Shown: positions 7,636 through 14,651, counted from the stretch's first letter. The stretch is DNA of 21,734 bases from an uncultured Eubacteriales bacterium (GCA_900320415.1 ONSE01000269.1:1-21734), one strand, 5' to 3'. Made by a program: numbers and translations. Notes: generated by a model from the letters alone, not told the origin.

Positions 7636-7704
7636 ATGAAAGCTAAGATTCCTTACAACTACCGGATCATGAATTACATTCGGAGCTTACCGCCCAATGT
7701 ATGA
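7636..7704 (+). CDS. 22-residue basic peptide with strong ribosome binding site
   Basis: AAGGAGGT lies 7 nt before an ATG that opens 22 codons ending TGA at 7702-7704. The product begins MKAKIPYNYRIMN and ends SLPPNV; it is basic and tyrosine-rich, with no signal peptide or evident membrane helix. About 50 nt downstream of the predicted transcription start, it may be a leader peptide, a short functional peptide, or the preserved start of a decayed gene. I do not recognise a family. The signal that supports it is the ribosome binding site with the consensus promoter, not the protein sequence. Confidence 0.45.
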   Translation: MKAKIPYNYRIMNYIRSLPPNV

Positions 7705-7922
7705 TTCCCGATTTCATTCGGGACGGAGCCTTGGTTGTTCACCGGAGCCGGAACGCTGGTCATTTTAATGTTAATAAAACATCTTTTGATTGGGACCAGG
7801 ACCTGATTCGAATGCGAGTCAAACCCACTCCACTAAGTAAAACTACCTACCATCTACCTACTTTCATTTTGATATATAGTTTGGCTGCCTCGGGTGGAAC
7901 AACAGCTATCTTTACTCAATGA
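7701..7922 (+). CDS. Doubtful 73-residue ORF overlapping the 22-residue ORF stop by ATGA
   Basis: The ATG at 7701 overlaps the TGA of the preceding short ORF (ATGA), an arrangement that permits translational coupling; there is no ribosome binding site of its own. The product is basic in its first two thirds and mildly hydrophobic near the end (FILIYSLAASGG); no family is recognised and codon choice is unlike the neighbouring genes. It may well be a chance open frame within a structured RNA. Confidence 0.15.
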   Translation: MIPDFIRDGALVVHRSRNAGHFNVNKTSFDWDQDLIRMRVKPTPLSKTTYHLPTFILIYSLAASGGTTAIFTQ

Positions 7923-8056
7923 AAATTGGGATTGAACGGACGATTATTACAACTTAATATAGAGAACGGTTTTGGAATGATGATTTTTCAGCGGGGAAAG
8001 GCCAATGAGAAGTTAATTCATACAGCGCTTGCTGACGGACCCACTAAATCAGGATT

Positions 8057-8310
8057 GGAGATTATTCCCATGTACGCGTAAGCTTTTGTCGGATAGTCCG
8101 AATGAACACACACCGATGAAGAGGAGATAAGTCCCATGCGCGGTTAGTTTTTTTGAACGGATCATTCTTACGAACGGAGATAAGTCCCATGTATGCTTAA
8201 GTTTTTGAACGGAACATTCTGATGAACGGAGATTAGTCCCATGTAATACTCAGTTTTTTCAACGGAAACTTCATTTGACGGAGATGAGTCCCAAGTACAG
8301 TTAGTTTCTT
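8057..8310 (+). repeat. Five tandem ~52-nt repeats with Shine-Dalgarno-like and ATG core
   Basis: The core GGAGATAAGTCCCATG or a close variant starts at 8057, 8123, 8176, 8228 and 8280, giving periods of 66, 53, 52 and 52. Each core is followed by six variable bases, then TAR (CAR in unit 4), a T-run, and in most units GAACGGA. Units 1-3 read ATG plus two codons plus stop; unit 4 has ATG then TAA; unit 5 has AAG in place of ATG. A degenerate piece, TTGAACGGACGATTATTAC, occurs at 7933-7951, so the array may once have been longer. Confidence 0.85.
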
Positions 8311-8348
8311 TCTACCGAGCTCAGTAGATTTCTAATTCAAAAAACATG

Positions 8349-8377
8349 GCGGTGGCAGTAGCCACCGCTTTCGTTTT
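8349..8377 (+). terminator. Terminator of the putative RNA unit
   Basis: GCGGTGGC (8349-8356) and GCCACCGC (8361-8368) form a perfect 8-bp stem with a 4-nt loop, followed by TTTCGTTTT. An A-run at 8339-8344 makes use in the opposite direction possible too. Confidence 0.88.
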
Positions 8378-8389
8378 GTCCGGAAGCGC

Positions 8390-8414
8390 GTGCCGGCACG
8401 TAAGGCACTGTGCC
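8390..8414. repeat. Two adjacent small palindromes
   Basis: GTGCCGGCAC (8390-8399) and GGCAC-T-GTGCC (8404-8414) are consecutive palindromes containing GTGCC/GGCAC in alternate orientations, so they could pair with each other or alone. They lie between two terminators, with no gene assigned. Confidence 0.6.
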
Positions 8415-8429
8415 GCGCCGTATTTCAGG

Positions 8430-8466
8430 ATCCGGAATGATACTATTATCAAATAATACTCCTTCA
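8430..8466 (-). repeat. Partial copy of the dispersed repeat's outer flank
   Basis: ATCCGGAATGATACT (8430-8444) is identical to 18469-18483 beside copy 3. It is followed by AATACTCCTTCA, resembling that copy's ACTGCTCCTTGA, with an inserted small hairpin TATTAT/ATAATA between. The remainder of the element is not visible here. Confidence 0.5.
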
Positions 8467-8478
8467 CAAACAACAAAT

Positions 8479-8500
8479 CGGCGGCTCCGGTGAGCCGCCG
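8479..8500 (-). terminator. Hairpin downstream of the phosphohexomutase gene
   Basis: CGGCGGCTC (8479-8487) and GAGCCGCCG (8492-8500) form a perfect 9-bp stem with a 4-nt loop. On the minus strand it is followed by ATTTGTTGTTTG, a weak U-tract, so it is a plausible terminator for the gene ending at 8550. Confidence 0.65.
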
Positions 8501-8549
8501 AAATATTTTTATCTGAATAATCTGAATGATCTGACGGAGGGCTGAAAGC

Positions 8550-10268
8550 TTACAGACCGAGAAGCTTCTTTGACGCTTCGATGATTCCGCAGCAGATTTC
8601 CTCCGCGTTCTCCTTGCCGTCGCCGACCGCGGTGATGTAGAGCTTGATCTTCGGCTCTGTGCCGCTGGGACGGATGATGACTGCGTTGCCGCCCTCGAGG
8701 TGAAGCGCGATAACATTGGAGGTGGGGAGGGTGAGTTTCTCCACTGCGCCCGTCAGCAGGTCGGTTTCGGTTTTGAGCTGATAGTCGCTGACCTTGATGA
8801 CCTTGAAGTCGCCGACCGCGGCAGGGATCTTGTCTCTGACGGCGGTCATCAGATCCGCCATCTTTTTCATGCCCTCAGCGCCCTCAAATTCGAACGAAAC
8901 GGTTCTGTTGAGATAGTAACCGAATTCCTTGTAAAGTCCGTCAATGACAGCCGCAAGGCTCTTATTCTGCTTCTTATAGTAGGCCGCCATCTCGCAGACA
9001 AGCATGGAAGCGACAACCGCGTCCTTGTCTCTGACATAGGTGCCCGCGAGGTAGCCGTAGCTTTCCTCAAAGCCGAAGAGATAACGGTTCTCCTCACCCT
9101 GCTTTTCGAGGTTGAGAATGACCTCACCGATATACTTGAAGCCTGTGAGAACGTTTTTCAGCTCGCAGCCGTACTTCTCGCAGAGCTTGTTGACAAGCAT
9201 AGTGGTGACAATGGTCTTGACTACAACGGGCTTTTCGGGAAGGGTGCCGTTTGCTTTCCTGCAGGAGAGAATATAGTTGGTCAGCATCGCGCCGTCCTCG
9301 TTGCCCGTGATCAGGCGGTAGCTGCCGTCATAGTCCTTGACAGCGATACCGACTCTGTCGGAGTCGGGGTCGGTCGCGAGCAGCAGGTCAGGCTGAACCT
9401 CTTCGCAAAGCTCCAGACCCTTCTGCAGCGCTTCCTTCATCTCGGGATTGGGATAGGGGCAGGTGGTAAAGTTGCCGTCGGGCAGCTCCTGCTCCTTGAC
9501 AATGTGTATTTCCTTGACGCCGATTTTGGCGAGAACCTTTCTGACGAGCTTGTTGCCGCAGCCGTTAAGAGGCGTGTAAACCACCTTGAGGTCAGCGCCC
9601 TCGCAGATGCCGGGATTGATCTGCTGCTCCATGACTTTCTCGAGGTAGGAGTCATACACGCTGTCGTCCACATACTCGATCAGACCCTTTTCGACCGCTT
9701 CGTCGAAGTCCATGGTCTTGACGTCCTCAAAGATGTCGAGCTTGCAGATTTCATCATAAACAGCCTGCGCTGCGTTGTCGGTCATCTGGCAGCCGTCCTC
9801 GCCGTAAGCCTTGTAGCCGTTGTACTTGGCGGCGTTGTGGCTCGCGGTTACCATGATGCCCGCCTGACAGCCAAAAAAGCGCACCAGATAGGAGAGAACA
9901 GGAGTGGGCTGCAGCTCGGTGGTGATGTAAGCCTTGATGCCGTTCGCGGCAAGCACCTTCGCCGCCTCGTTCATAAAGAGATCCGCTTTGATGCGGCTGT
10001 CGTGAGAGATCGCCACGGCTCCCTTGCCGTACTTCGCGAGAACATAGTTGGCAAGACCCTGTGTCGCCTGACGGACAACATAGATATTCATTCTGTTGGT
10101 GCCCGCGCCGATAACGCCTCTGAGTCCCGCTGTGCCGAATTTCAGAGAGGTGTAGAATCTGTCGTTGATTTCCGTTTCGTTGCCCTCGATCTTTTTCAGC
10201 TCGGCAATCAGATCCGCATCCTCTGTTGCTTTTTCCAGCCAGGTTTCGTACAATTTCATGATATCCAT
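8550..10268 (-). CDS. Phosphoglucomutase/phosphomannomutase family protein
   Basis: An alpha-D-phosphohexomutase of 572 residues that interconverts hexose 1- and 6-phosphates, supplying sugar-1-phosphate for nucleotide-sugar and glycan synthesis. Visible motifs are FGTAGLRG (44-51), the phosphoserine loop TASHN (141-145, Ser143), the metal-binding DPDSDR (300-305), the sugar-binding GFEESYGYL and the phosphate-binding RPSGTEPK (533-540). The usual TASHNP proline is alanine here. ATG at 10268 is chosen because GGGGGA sits 8 nt upstream; an in-frame ATG at 10301 adds 11 residues without support. Length and motif set resemble Firmicute PgcA-type enzymes, so phosphoglucomutase is the more likely activity, but PMM cannot be excluded. 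It may feed the glycan genes on the same strand upstream. Confidence 0.93.
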   Translation of the reverse strand: MDIMKLYETWLEKATEDADLIAELKKIEGNETEINDRFYTSLKFGTAGLRGVIGAGTNRMNIYVVRQATQGLANYVLAKYGKGAVAISHDSRIKADLFMNEAAKVLAANGIKAYITTELQPTPVLSYLVRFFGCQAGIMVTASHNAAKYNGYKAYGEDGCQMTDNAAQAVYDEICKLDIFEDVKTMDFDEAVEKGLIEYVDDSVYDSYLEKVMEQQINPGICEGADLKVVYTPLNGCGNKLVRKVLAKIGVKEIHIVKEQELPDGNFTTCPYPNPEMKEALQKGLELCEEVQPDLLLATDPDSDRVGIAVKDYDGSYRLITGNEDGAMLTNYILSCRKANGTLPEKPVVVKTIVTTMLVNKLCEKYGCELKNVLTGFKYIGEVILNLEKQGEENRYLFGFEESYGYLAGTYVRDKDAVVASMLVCEMAAYYKKQNKSLAAVIDGLYKEFGYYLNRTVSFEFEGAEGMKKMADLMTAVRDKIPAAVGDFKVIKVSDYQLKTETDLLTGAVEKLTLPTSNVIALHLEGGNAVIIRPSGTEPKIKLYITAVGDGKENAEEICCGIIEASKKLLGL

Positions 10269-10364
10269 AAAAGATTCCCCCGTTTCAGTGAGTTTATTCA
10301 TGTGGATTTTGTTGTAAAACGGGATTCCGCCCCCATTTTATTCTAACCATTTCTACTATAACAT

Positions 10365-10414
10365 AAAACGGCGGGAAATACAAGTTTTTCCGTCAACTTC
10401 ATCCCGCCGTTTTT
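10365..10414 (-). terminator. Terminator of the acyltransferase/GT-C gene
   Basis: AAAACGGCGGGA (10365-10376) pairs with TCCCGCCGTTTT (10402-10413), with an inner AAGTT/AACTT stem. On the minus strand the outer arm ends in CCCGCCGTTTTATG. It lies 26 nt beyond the stop of the 10440-13418 gene, and a possible -35/-10 for the mutase (TTGTAT, 17 bp, TATAGT on the minus strand) overlaps it. Confidence 0.7.
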
Positions 10415-10439
10415 GTGAATTTTGAGATTGTTTTTTTGA

Positions 10440-13418
10440 TTATTTTGCCATTTCCAGGTGATAGCTTTCAGTCGTTTCGGTGAGGGTGTAGCCCTTGCTC
10501 TGCGCTTCCGCCACAAGCTGCTGCGCGTTGAATTTGGTATCCTTGGGGATGTAGATATACCGTGGCTCCTTATCGGGATTCAGCTCAAAATAGCTTCTCA
10601 GCCGCGTCAGCGTGTTGTCGGTGTTGTCGGGCAGCCATGCGGAGAAGGTGGAGTAGCCGAAGCCGTCCATCGCCAGATATGTCCAGGTGCGGGGGGTGAG
10701 CAGCAGAATATTGCCCTCCTCCTTGTTCATAAAGTCGGAGATATCCGCGTATACGGTCTCATACTGCTGCGCGTTGCCGTCGTTGGTGATGATTCCCGCG
10801 GCGGGGCCCGAGCTGATTTCCGTGGTCAGGCTGTCAAGACCCGAATCCCAGAACACATGGAACGCCTTTGCCGTCAGCTGGACGCCGCCCTGCAGCAGGA
10901 CGACCACAGCGACAGCGCAGAAGCTGAGATATCTGACGGCTCTTGCGTAGGTGATATTGTCGGGCGTTTCTCTCATTTCGCGGATCAGGCAGCCGAGGAA
11001 AACCGTGCTTGCCGTGTTGGCGGCGGTGATCGCCATTGAAATGCCGAAAATCATCTGATTGGAGCTCATGTGGATGCAGAAGGAATAAATGATGCCGGGA
11101 ATGAACACCGCCATGAACAGCTCCCTCGGTTTATTCTCCAGAAGAATATAGGAGGTCACGCCGAAGAAGAAGAACGGCAGCATGATGTAGTTGTAGGTAG
11201 AGGTGCTGAGCTCGGGAAGCAGCATGATCAGGCTGACCGCCACACAGCCGCTTGTAACGAGGAGATAGACGGAGCGGTGGAGTCTGCGATTTCTGTCGAA
11301 AATCATGGCGAGCAGCATCGCGCCGTAGGTGTAAAGCACATATCTGAAGTGCGGCTTCATCTCGAAGCAGGTTCTGAAATAGGACTGGATCTTGTTCCAG
11401 AGCGTGATGTGCGGATGCTCCGGGTCGTCGAGCATATAGGGCAGGTTCTCAAAGATACCGCCGATGCCTGTTTTGACGAGGCAGAAAATGAGGAACACCG
11501 CCGCCAGAGCCGCGACGCCCGCCGTGAAGAACAGGAAGGTCCTGAGCGAGAACAACTCGCTTTTCAGGGCGAACTTCATCTCTCTGTTTCTGAGCAGGTA
11601 ATGAACGCCTACACAGGCGGCGTATAGCAGCCAGACGACCGCGAGATAGGGGTTGCAGAGCACGGCTCCCGCGAGCGCGAGACCGCTGAAAATCAGCTGC
11701 AGCTTTTTTGTGTAGTCCGCCGTCGCGAGCAGCACGCCCGAAACGAGCAGCAGCTCAAGTCCCATGGTATTGTAGCTGAGCGCCATGATGTTGAAGGGGG
11801 TGAAGATGAAGTAGAGAACACAGGCGATGACGGAGAAAAAGCCGTATTTTCTCAGCTTGGTGTAGATGAGTACCGCTGCGCCCGCGTGGCACACCAGATA
11901 CAGCACACGCGCCGCGAAGATGATGCCCTCCGTTGAGCCTGTTACGGCGGTGTAGAGCCACACAAAGGGGACCAGCAAAAAGCCCGACATCTGTGAGAGG
12001 TGCCACTCGTTTGCGAAGAGGGAGTCGCCCAGCGTGAGGCGGTGGGGGATTGTCAGATAGAACGCCTCGTCGTTTCCGCCGAAGCCGTAGCGCGCCTTCC
12101 AGAAGGAGAAGATCACCGCGAACGCCATCAGGGAGATAAAAAGGTAATCCTGCCACTGTGAGCCGTTGTTGTTTTCTATCTGCCTGAGCACGATTTTTTT
12201 GATGATGTAATAGAGCTTGACGATACCGTCGGCGATGATGTTGAGTGCAAAGGAGAGCAGTGCGGACAGCACAAAGCAGAGCGGAACGGTGAGCAGGTAG
12301 AAGGGGATTCTGTCCACCATGACGGTGACATTGACGTTAAGGACCTCATAGATCACCTCGTCAAAGATGAAGGAGCACAGATAGATGCCCAGCGCGAGGT
12401 CGGACACCTTCCACAGCGCCAGCCTGACGGTGGGGTGTAGGTTATCGGTTCTGATGCGGCTGATCAGCACGAAGAACAGCACCGACAGCACAAATGGCAT
12501 GAAGCCGTACCAGTAGCCGTACGAGCCTGTTTTGAAGCCGCCGCCGTAGCTGCGGAACCAGTTGAATACGGTGAACAGGAAGAGGATCACGACCAGCAGC
12601 GCCGCGACGGTGCGTGTTCTCCACTTCAGACCGTATTCGCGGAGATACGCCCCGACGAAGTAATAGGTGATGGGATAGATGCCCAGCCAGAAGGAGGGAA
12701 GCAGCTTCTGGAAGTCGTCGCTTGTCGTGGGAGTGACCCACCAGTCCGCGCTCTGGAAGTTGAAGATGTTGAACAGCGTGGGAAGAATGGAAATCCCGAT
12801 GAACGTGAAAACCAGGATACGCTTGTTCTTTTGGCTCCCTGCTTTATTATATGCGAGATTGAGGAAGGGGGCGATCAGGAACAGCCCGATGTACATCTCA
12901 ATGTACCAGGAGTAATTCGCTCCCGTGAAGTCAAGCGTGCCGAAAATGAAGTTGATGAGGTTATACTTGCGCGTCGCGCCGATCGCCTCGAACATCGCCT
13001 CGAAATCCGCGTGATTGAACGCCTCCTTCGCGGCGGGCAGATCGTGAACGGACTTAAAGACCATACACACGACGGTGGCGAGAATAAAGACGATCACCGT
13101 TTTCCGCACACCCTTGTAGTAGCCCTTTTTCAGCTCCTTTTTGCTCATCAGGTAGCCTGTCAGGATCATGAACAGCGGCACGCAGACGCCGAAGAACGTC
13201 CGCATCATCACCGCGAGGAACATCCAGGGACCGTGCATGGCGGCTTCGTCGCCCGTGGTGAGGAAGGACACAATGCCCTCGATCGGCCCCATTCCCTGTA
13301 CGGGTTCGCTGTAGAAGCCGTTGTGCAGGAAGAAATGAACGGATAAAACCGTGTACGCCGCCACAATTCTCAGAATATCGAGAGAGCTGTTGCGGCGGTC
13401 AAGCTTGCTGATTTCCAT
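10440..13418 (-). CDS. Fusion of acyltransferase-3 domain and GT-C-like glycosyltransferase
   Basis: A 992-residue polytopic membrane protein. Residues 1-about 400 look like an acyltransferase-3 (OafA/YrhL) domain: LDILRIVAAYTVLSVHFF contains the characteristic R-x10-H (Arg17, His28), and PLFMILTGYLMSKK (81-94) is the usual second signature; about ten hydrophobic helices follow. From about 425 a second multi-helix module starts, with GGNDEAFYL (447-455) in its first loop, matching the acidic DE motif of GT-C enzymes that use polyprenyl-phosphate sugars. The last 130 or so residues are soluble and probably extracytoplasmic. The ATG has AAGGAGA 7 nt upstream. The gene upstream encodes a GtrB-like enzyme that could supply the lipid-linked sugar. 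Inferred role: glycosylation and O-acylation of a surface polymer. The substrate is unknown. Confidence 0.8.
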   Translation of the reverse strand: MEISKLDRRNSSLDILRIVAAYTVLSVHFFLHNGFYSEPVQGMGPIEGIVSFLTTGDEAAMHGPWMFLAVMMRTFFGVCVPLFMILTGYLMSKKELKKGYYKGVRKTVIVFILATVVCMVFKSVHDLPAAKEAFNHADFEAMFEAIGATRKYNLINFIFGTLDFTGANYSWYIEMYIGLFLIAPFLNLAYNKAGSQKNKRILVFTFIGISILPTLFNIFNFQSADWWVTPTTSDDFQKLLPSFWLGIYPITYYFVGAYLREYGLKWRTRTVAALLVVILFLFTVFNWFRSYGGGFKTGSYGYWYGFMPFVLSVLFFVLISRIRTDNLHPTVRLALWKVSDLALGIYLCSFIFDEVIYEVLNVNVTVMVDRIPFYLLTVPLCFVLSALLSFALNIIADGIVKLYYIIKKIVLRQIENNNGSQWQDYLFISLMAFAVIFSFWKARYGFGGNDEAFYLTIPHRLTLGDSLFANEWHLSQMSGFLLVPFVWLYTAVTGSTEGIIFAARVLYLVCHAGAAVLIYTKLRKYGFFSVIACVLYFIFTPFNIMALSYNTMGLELLLVSGVLLATADYTKKLQLIFSGLALAGAVLCNPYLAVVWLLYAACVGVHYLLRNREMKFALKSELFSLRTFLFFTAGVAALAAVFLIFCLVKTGIGGIFENLPYMLDDPEHPHITLWNKIQSYFRTCFEMKPHFRYVLYTYGAMLLAMIFDRNRRLHRSVYLLVTSGCVAVSLIMLLPELSTSTYNYIMLPFFFFGVTSYILLENKPRELFMAVFIPGIIYSFCIHMSSNQMIFGISMAITAANTASTVFLGCLIREMRETPDNITYARAVRYLSFCAVAVVVLLQGGVQLTAKAFHVFWDSGLDSLTTEISSGPAAGIITNDGNAQQYETVYADISDFMNKEEGNILLLTPRTWTYLAMDGFGYSTFSAWLPDNTDNTLTRLRSYFELNPDKEPRYIYIPKDTKFNAQQLVAEAQSKGYTLTETTESYHLEMAK

Positions 13419-13457
13419 ATGCTTTCTCCTTGTCTGAATTACAGAATATACAGTAGA

Positions 13458-13486
13458 ATCATATCACAAGAAACGGGATTTTACAA
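13458..13486 (-). promoter_or_regulatory. Probable promoter of the acyltransferase/GT-C gene
   Basis: On the minus strand TTGTAA (13481-13486) and TATGAT (13458-13463) are spaced 17 bp, about 40 nt before the start codon and just past the terminator at 13498-13521. Confidence 0.65.
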
Positions 13487-13497
13487 GAATATCGCAG

Positions 13498-13521
13498 AAA
13501 AAATGCCCGAAAAATTCGGGC
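13498..13521 (-). terminator. Terminator after the GtrB-like gene
   Basis: GCCCGAA (13505-13511) and TTCGGGC (13515-13521) form a 7-bp stem with a 3-nt loop; on the minus strand an A and six T residues follow. It lies between the two glycan genes, so the downstream gene is at least partly transcribed from its own promoter. Confidence 0.85.
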
Positions 13522-13556
13522 AAAGTTTTTCCTTTTTGACATTCTTACCGTCATTG

Positions 13557-14501
13557 TCAGTCATCGAGGTACGTTTCCACAATGAAACGCGGGCGTCTCT
13601 TGGTTTCGAGGTAGATCTTTCCAATGTATTCGCCGATGATGCCGATGGCGAGCAGCTGCAGGCCTCCCAGCGCCCAGATGGAGCAGAGGGTGCTTGCCCA
13701 GCCGCTGACGGTCGCGCCGATGAAGAAACTGACCAGCGAATAAATGATCATGATCATGCTGATGATAAAGATAATGATGCCTGTCCAGGTGATCACACGG
13801 ATGGGCTGGATGCTCAGCGAGGTGATGCCCTCCCACGCCAGCGCGAGCATCTTCTTGAGCGGGTATTTGCTCTCGCCCGCGAGACGCTCGGAGCGCTCAT
13901 AGGTCACGATGTCGGACTTGTAGCCGACCAGCGGCACCATGCCGCGCAGGAAAATATTGGTTTCCTTGTAGAGTGAGAACGCCTCCAGCGCCCTTTTGCT
14001 CATCAGGCGGAAGTCGGCGTGGTTAAAGATGACCTTCGCTCCCATATGGTTGAGGATCTTGTAGAACGCCTCAGCGGTGAAGCGCTTGAAGAACGTGTCG
14101 GTTTCTCTCTTGGAGCGCACGCCGTAAACGACGTCGCAGCCGTCCTCGAACTTCGCGACCATCTCGTCGAAGGTGTTGATGTCGTCCTGCAGGTCGGCGT
14201 CAATGGAGATCACCGCGTCCGCCCTGTCCTTGAGCGTCATCAGACCGCAGAGCAGCGCGTTCTGGTGGCCTCTGTTGCGCGAGAGCTTGATGCCCTGGAA
14301 AATCGGGTTCTCGCGGTGCAGCTCCTCGATGATCTGCCAGGTCTTGTCCTTGGAGCCGTCGTCAATGAACACGATCTTGCTGTCAAAGGTGATCTTGTGC
14401 TCTGCCATCATGGTTTCGTATTTTTTGAGAAGCTTTCCCGCAGAATCGCGCAGGACCTCTTCCTCGTTATAGCAGGGAATCGCCAGATATAAATTCGTCA
14501 T
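13557..14501 (-). CDS. GtrB-like polyprenyl-phosphate glycosyltransferase (GT2)
   Basis: A 314-residue GT-A family 2 enzyme of the GtrB/DPM1 type, which moves a sugar from a nucleotide donor to undecaprenyl phosphate on the inner face of the membrane. The catalytic domain shows PCYNEEE (9-15), DDGS (47-50), the DxD-containing DADLQDD (101-107) and a later YERSERLAGESKY segment typical of the group. Two C-terminal helices (about 236-262 and 268-292) anchor it, followed by the EYIGKIYLETKRRP tail common in GtrB. ATG 14501 has GGAGGAG about 8 nt before it; the in-frame ATG at 14528 is less likely. The partner is probably the GT-C-like half of the next gene on this strand. The identity of the sugar cannot be told. 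Confidence 0.92.
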   Translation of the reverse strand: MTNLYLAIPCYNEEEVLRDSAGKLLKKYETMMAEHKITFDSKIVFIDDGSKDKTWQIIEELHRENPIFQGIKLSRNRGHQNALLCGLMTLKDRADAVISIDADLQDDINTFDEMVAKFEDGCDVVYGVRSKRETDTFFKRFTAEAFYKILNHMGAKVIFNHADFRLMSKRALEAFSLYKETNIFLRGMVPLVGYKSDIVTYERSERLAGESKYPLKKMLALAWEGITSLSIQPIRVITWTGIIIFIISMIMIIYSLVSFFIGATVSGWASTLCSIWALGGLQLLAIGIIGEYIGKIYLETKRRPRFIVETYLDD

Positions 14502-14533
14502 ATTGAAACTCCTCCGTATGTCATACACTGATA

Positions 14534-14562
14534 ATAATAAACTCTCTTTTCCGAAATGTCAA
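14534..14562 (-). promoter_or_regulatory. Sigma-A promoter of the GtrB-like gene
   Basis: On the minus strand TTGACA (14557-14562) and TATTAT (14534-14539) are separated by 17 bp, about 32 nt before the chosen start. Confidence 0.8.
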
Positions 14563-14622
14563 GAAAACAGTGCGGAAAGTGTAAAATTTTGTAAGAATTT
14601 TTTTCAAATTTCAAAAATCCTC

Positions 14623-14651
14623 TTGTAAAGAGGGGCGGATTGTATTATAAT
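14623..14651 (+). promoter_or_regulatory. Sigma-A promoter of pfkA
   Basis: TTGTAA (14623-14628) and TATAAT (14646-14651) with 17-bp spacing; the start codon is about 36 nt downstream. Confidence 0.8.

Larger units (their letters stand above)
7587..8377 (+). ncRNA. Putative large structured non-coding RNA transcription unit
   Basis: A predicted transcript of about 790 nt runs from the consensus promoter to the terminator at 8349-8377. It lacks any ORF of recognisable family and is clearly more AT-rich than the GC-rich genes around it. Possible local helices are TCCCGA/TCGGGA (7706-7711 with 7718-7723), CTGGTC/GACCAG (7756-7761 with 7794-7799) and GATTCG/CGAGTC (7805-7810 with 7815-7820). A long-range pairing CCTGATT/AATCAGG (7802-7808 with 8047-8053) would exclude the last of these. 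CGGAGCC is directly repeated at 7724 and 7743. Five tandem 52-nt units fill 8057-8310. I do not recognise it as tmRNA, RNase P, 6S, SRP RNA or a riboswitch. Large ornate RNAs such as ROOL, GOLLD or raiA remain possible because I cannot recall their sequences well enough to exclude them. Alternatively it is the decayed remnant of a mobile element. Confidence 0.5.

Noticed and set aside
7801..7822. GATTCGAA resembling a tRNA T-loop
   Set aside because: No acceptor, D-arm or anticodon arm of the right size surrounds it.
7891..7903. CGGGTGGAACAAC resembling the T-box antiterminator sequence
   Set aside because: The T-box consensus continues differently, no specifier stem was recognised, and no aminoacyl-tRNA or amino-acid gene lies downstream.
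8219..8225. CTGATGA resembling a hammerhead ribozyme core
   Set aside because: No GAAA box or suitable third stem follows at the needed spacing, and the other repeat units lack the motif.
8057..8310. CRISPR-like array (regular repeats about 20 bp with about 32-bp intervals)
   Set aside because: The intervals are themselves related (T-run plus GAACGGA) and the repeats are imperfect, so this is a tandem repeat. No cas gene is nearby.
7587..8549. Type III toxin-antitoxin locus (repeat RNA followed by a terminator and toxin gene)
   Set aside because: The promoter-repeats-terminator order fits, but no toxin ORF follows the terminator; the next gene is the convergent phosphohexomutase.
8700..10346. 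548-codon open frame on the plus strand
   Set aside because: It is the antisense shadow of the phosphohexomutase, which has all family motifs; the antisense product shows none.
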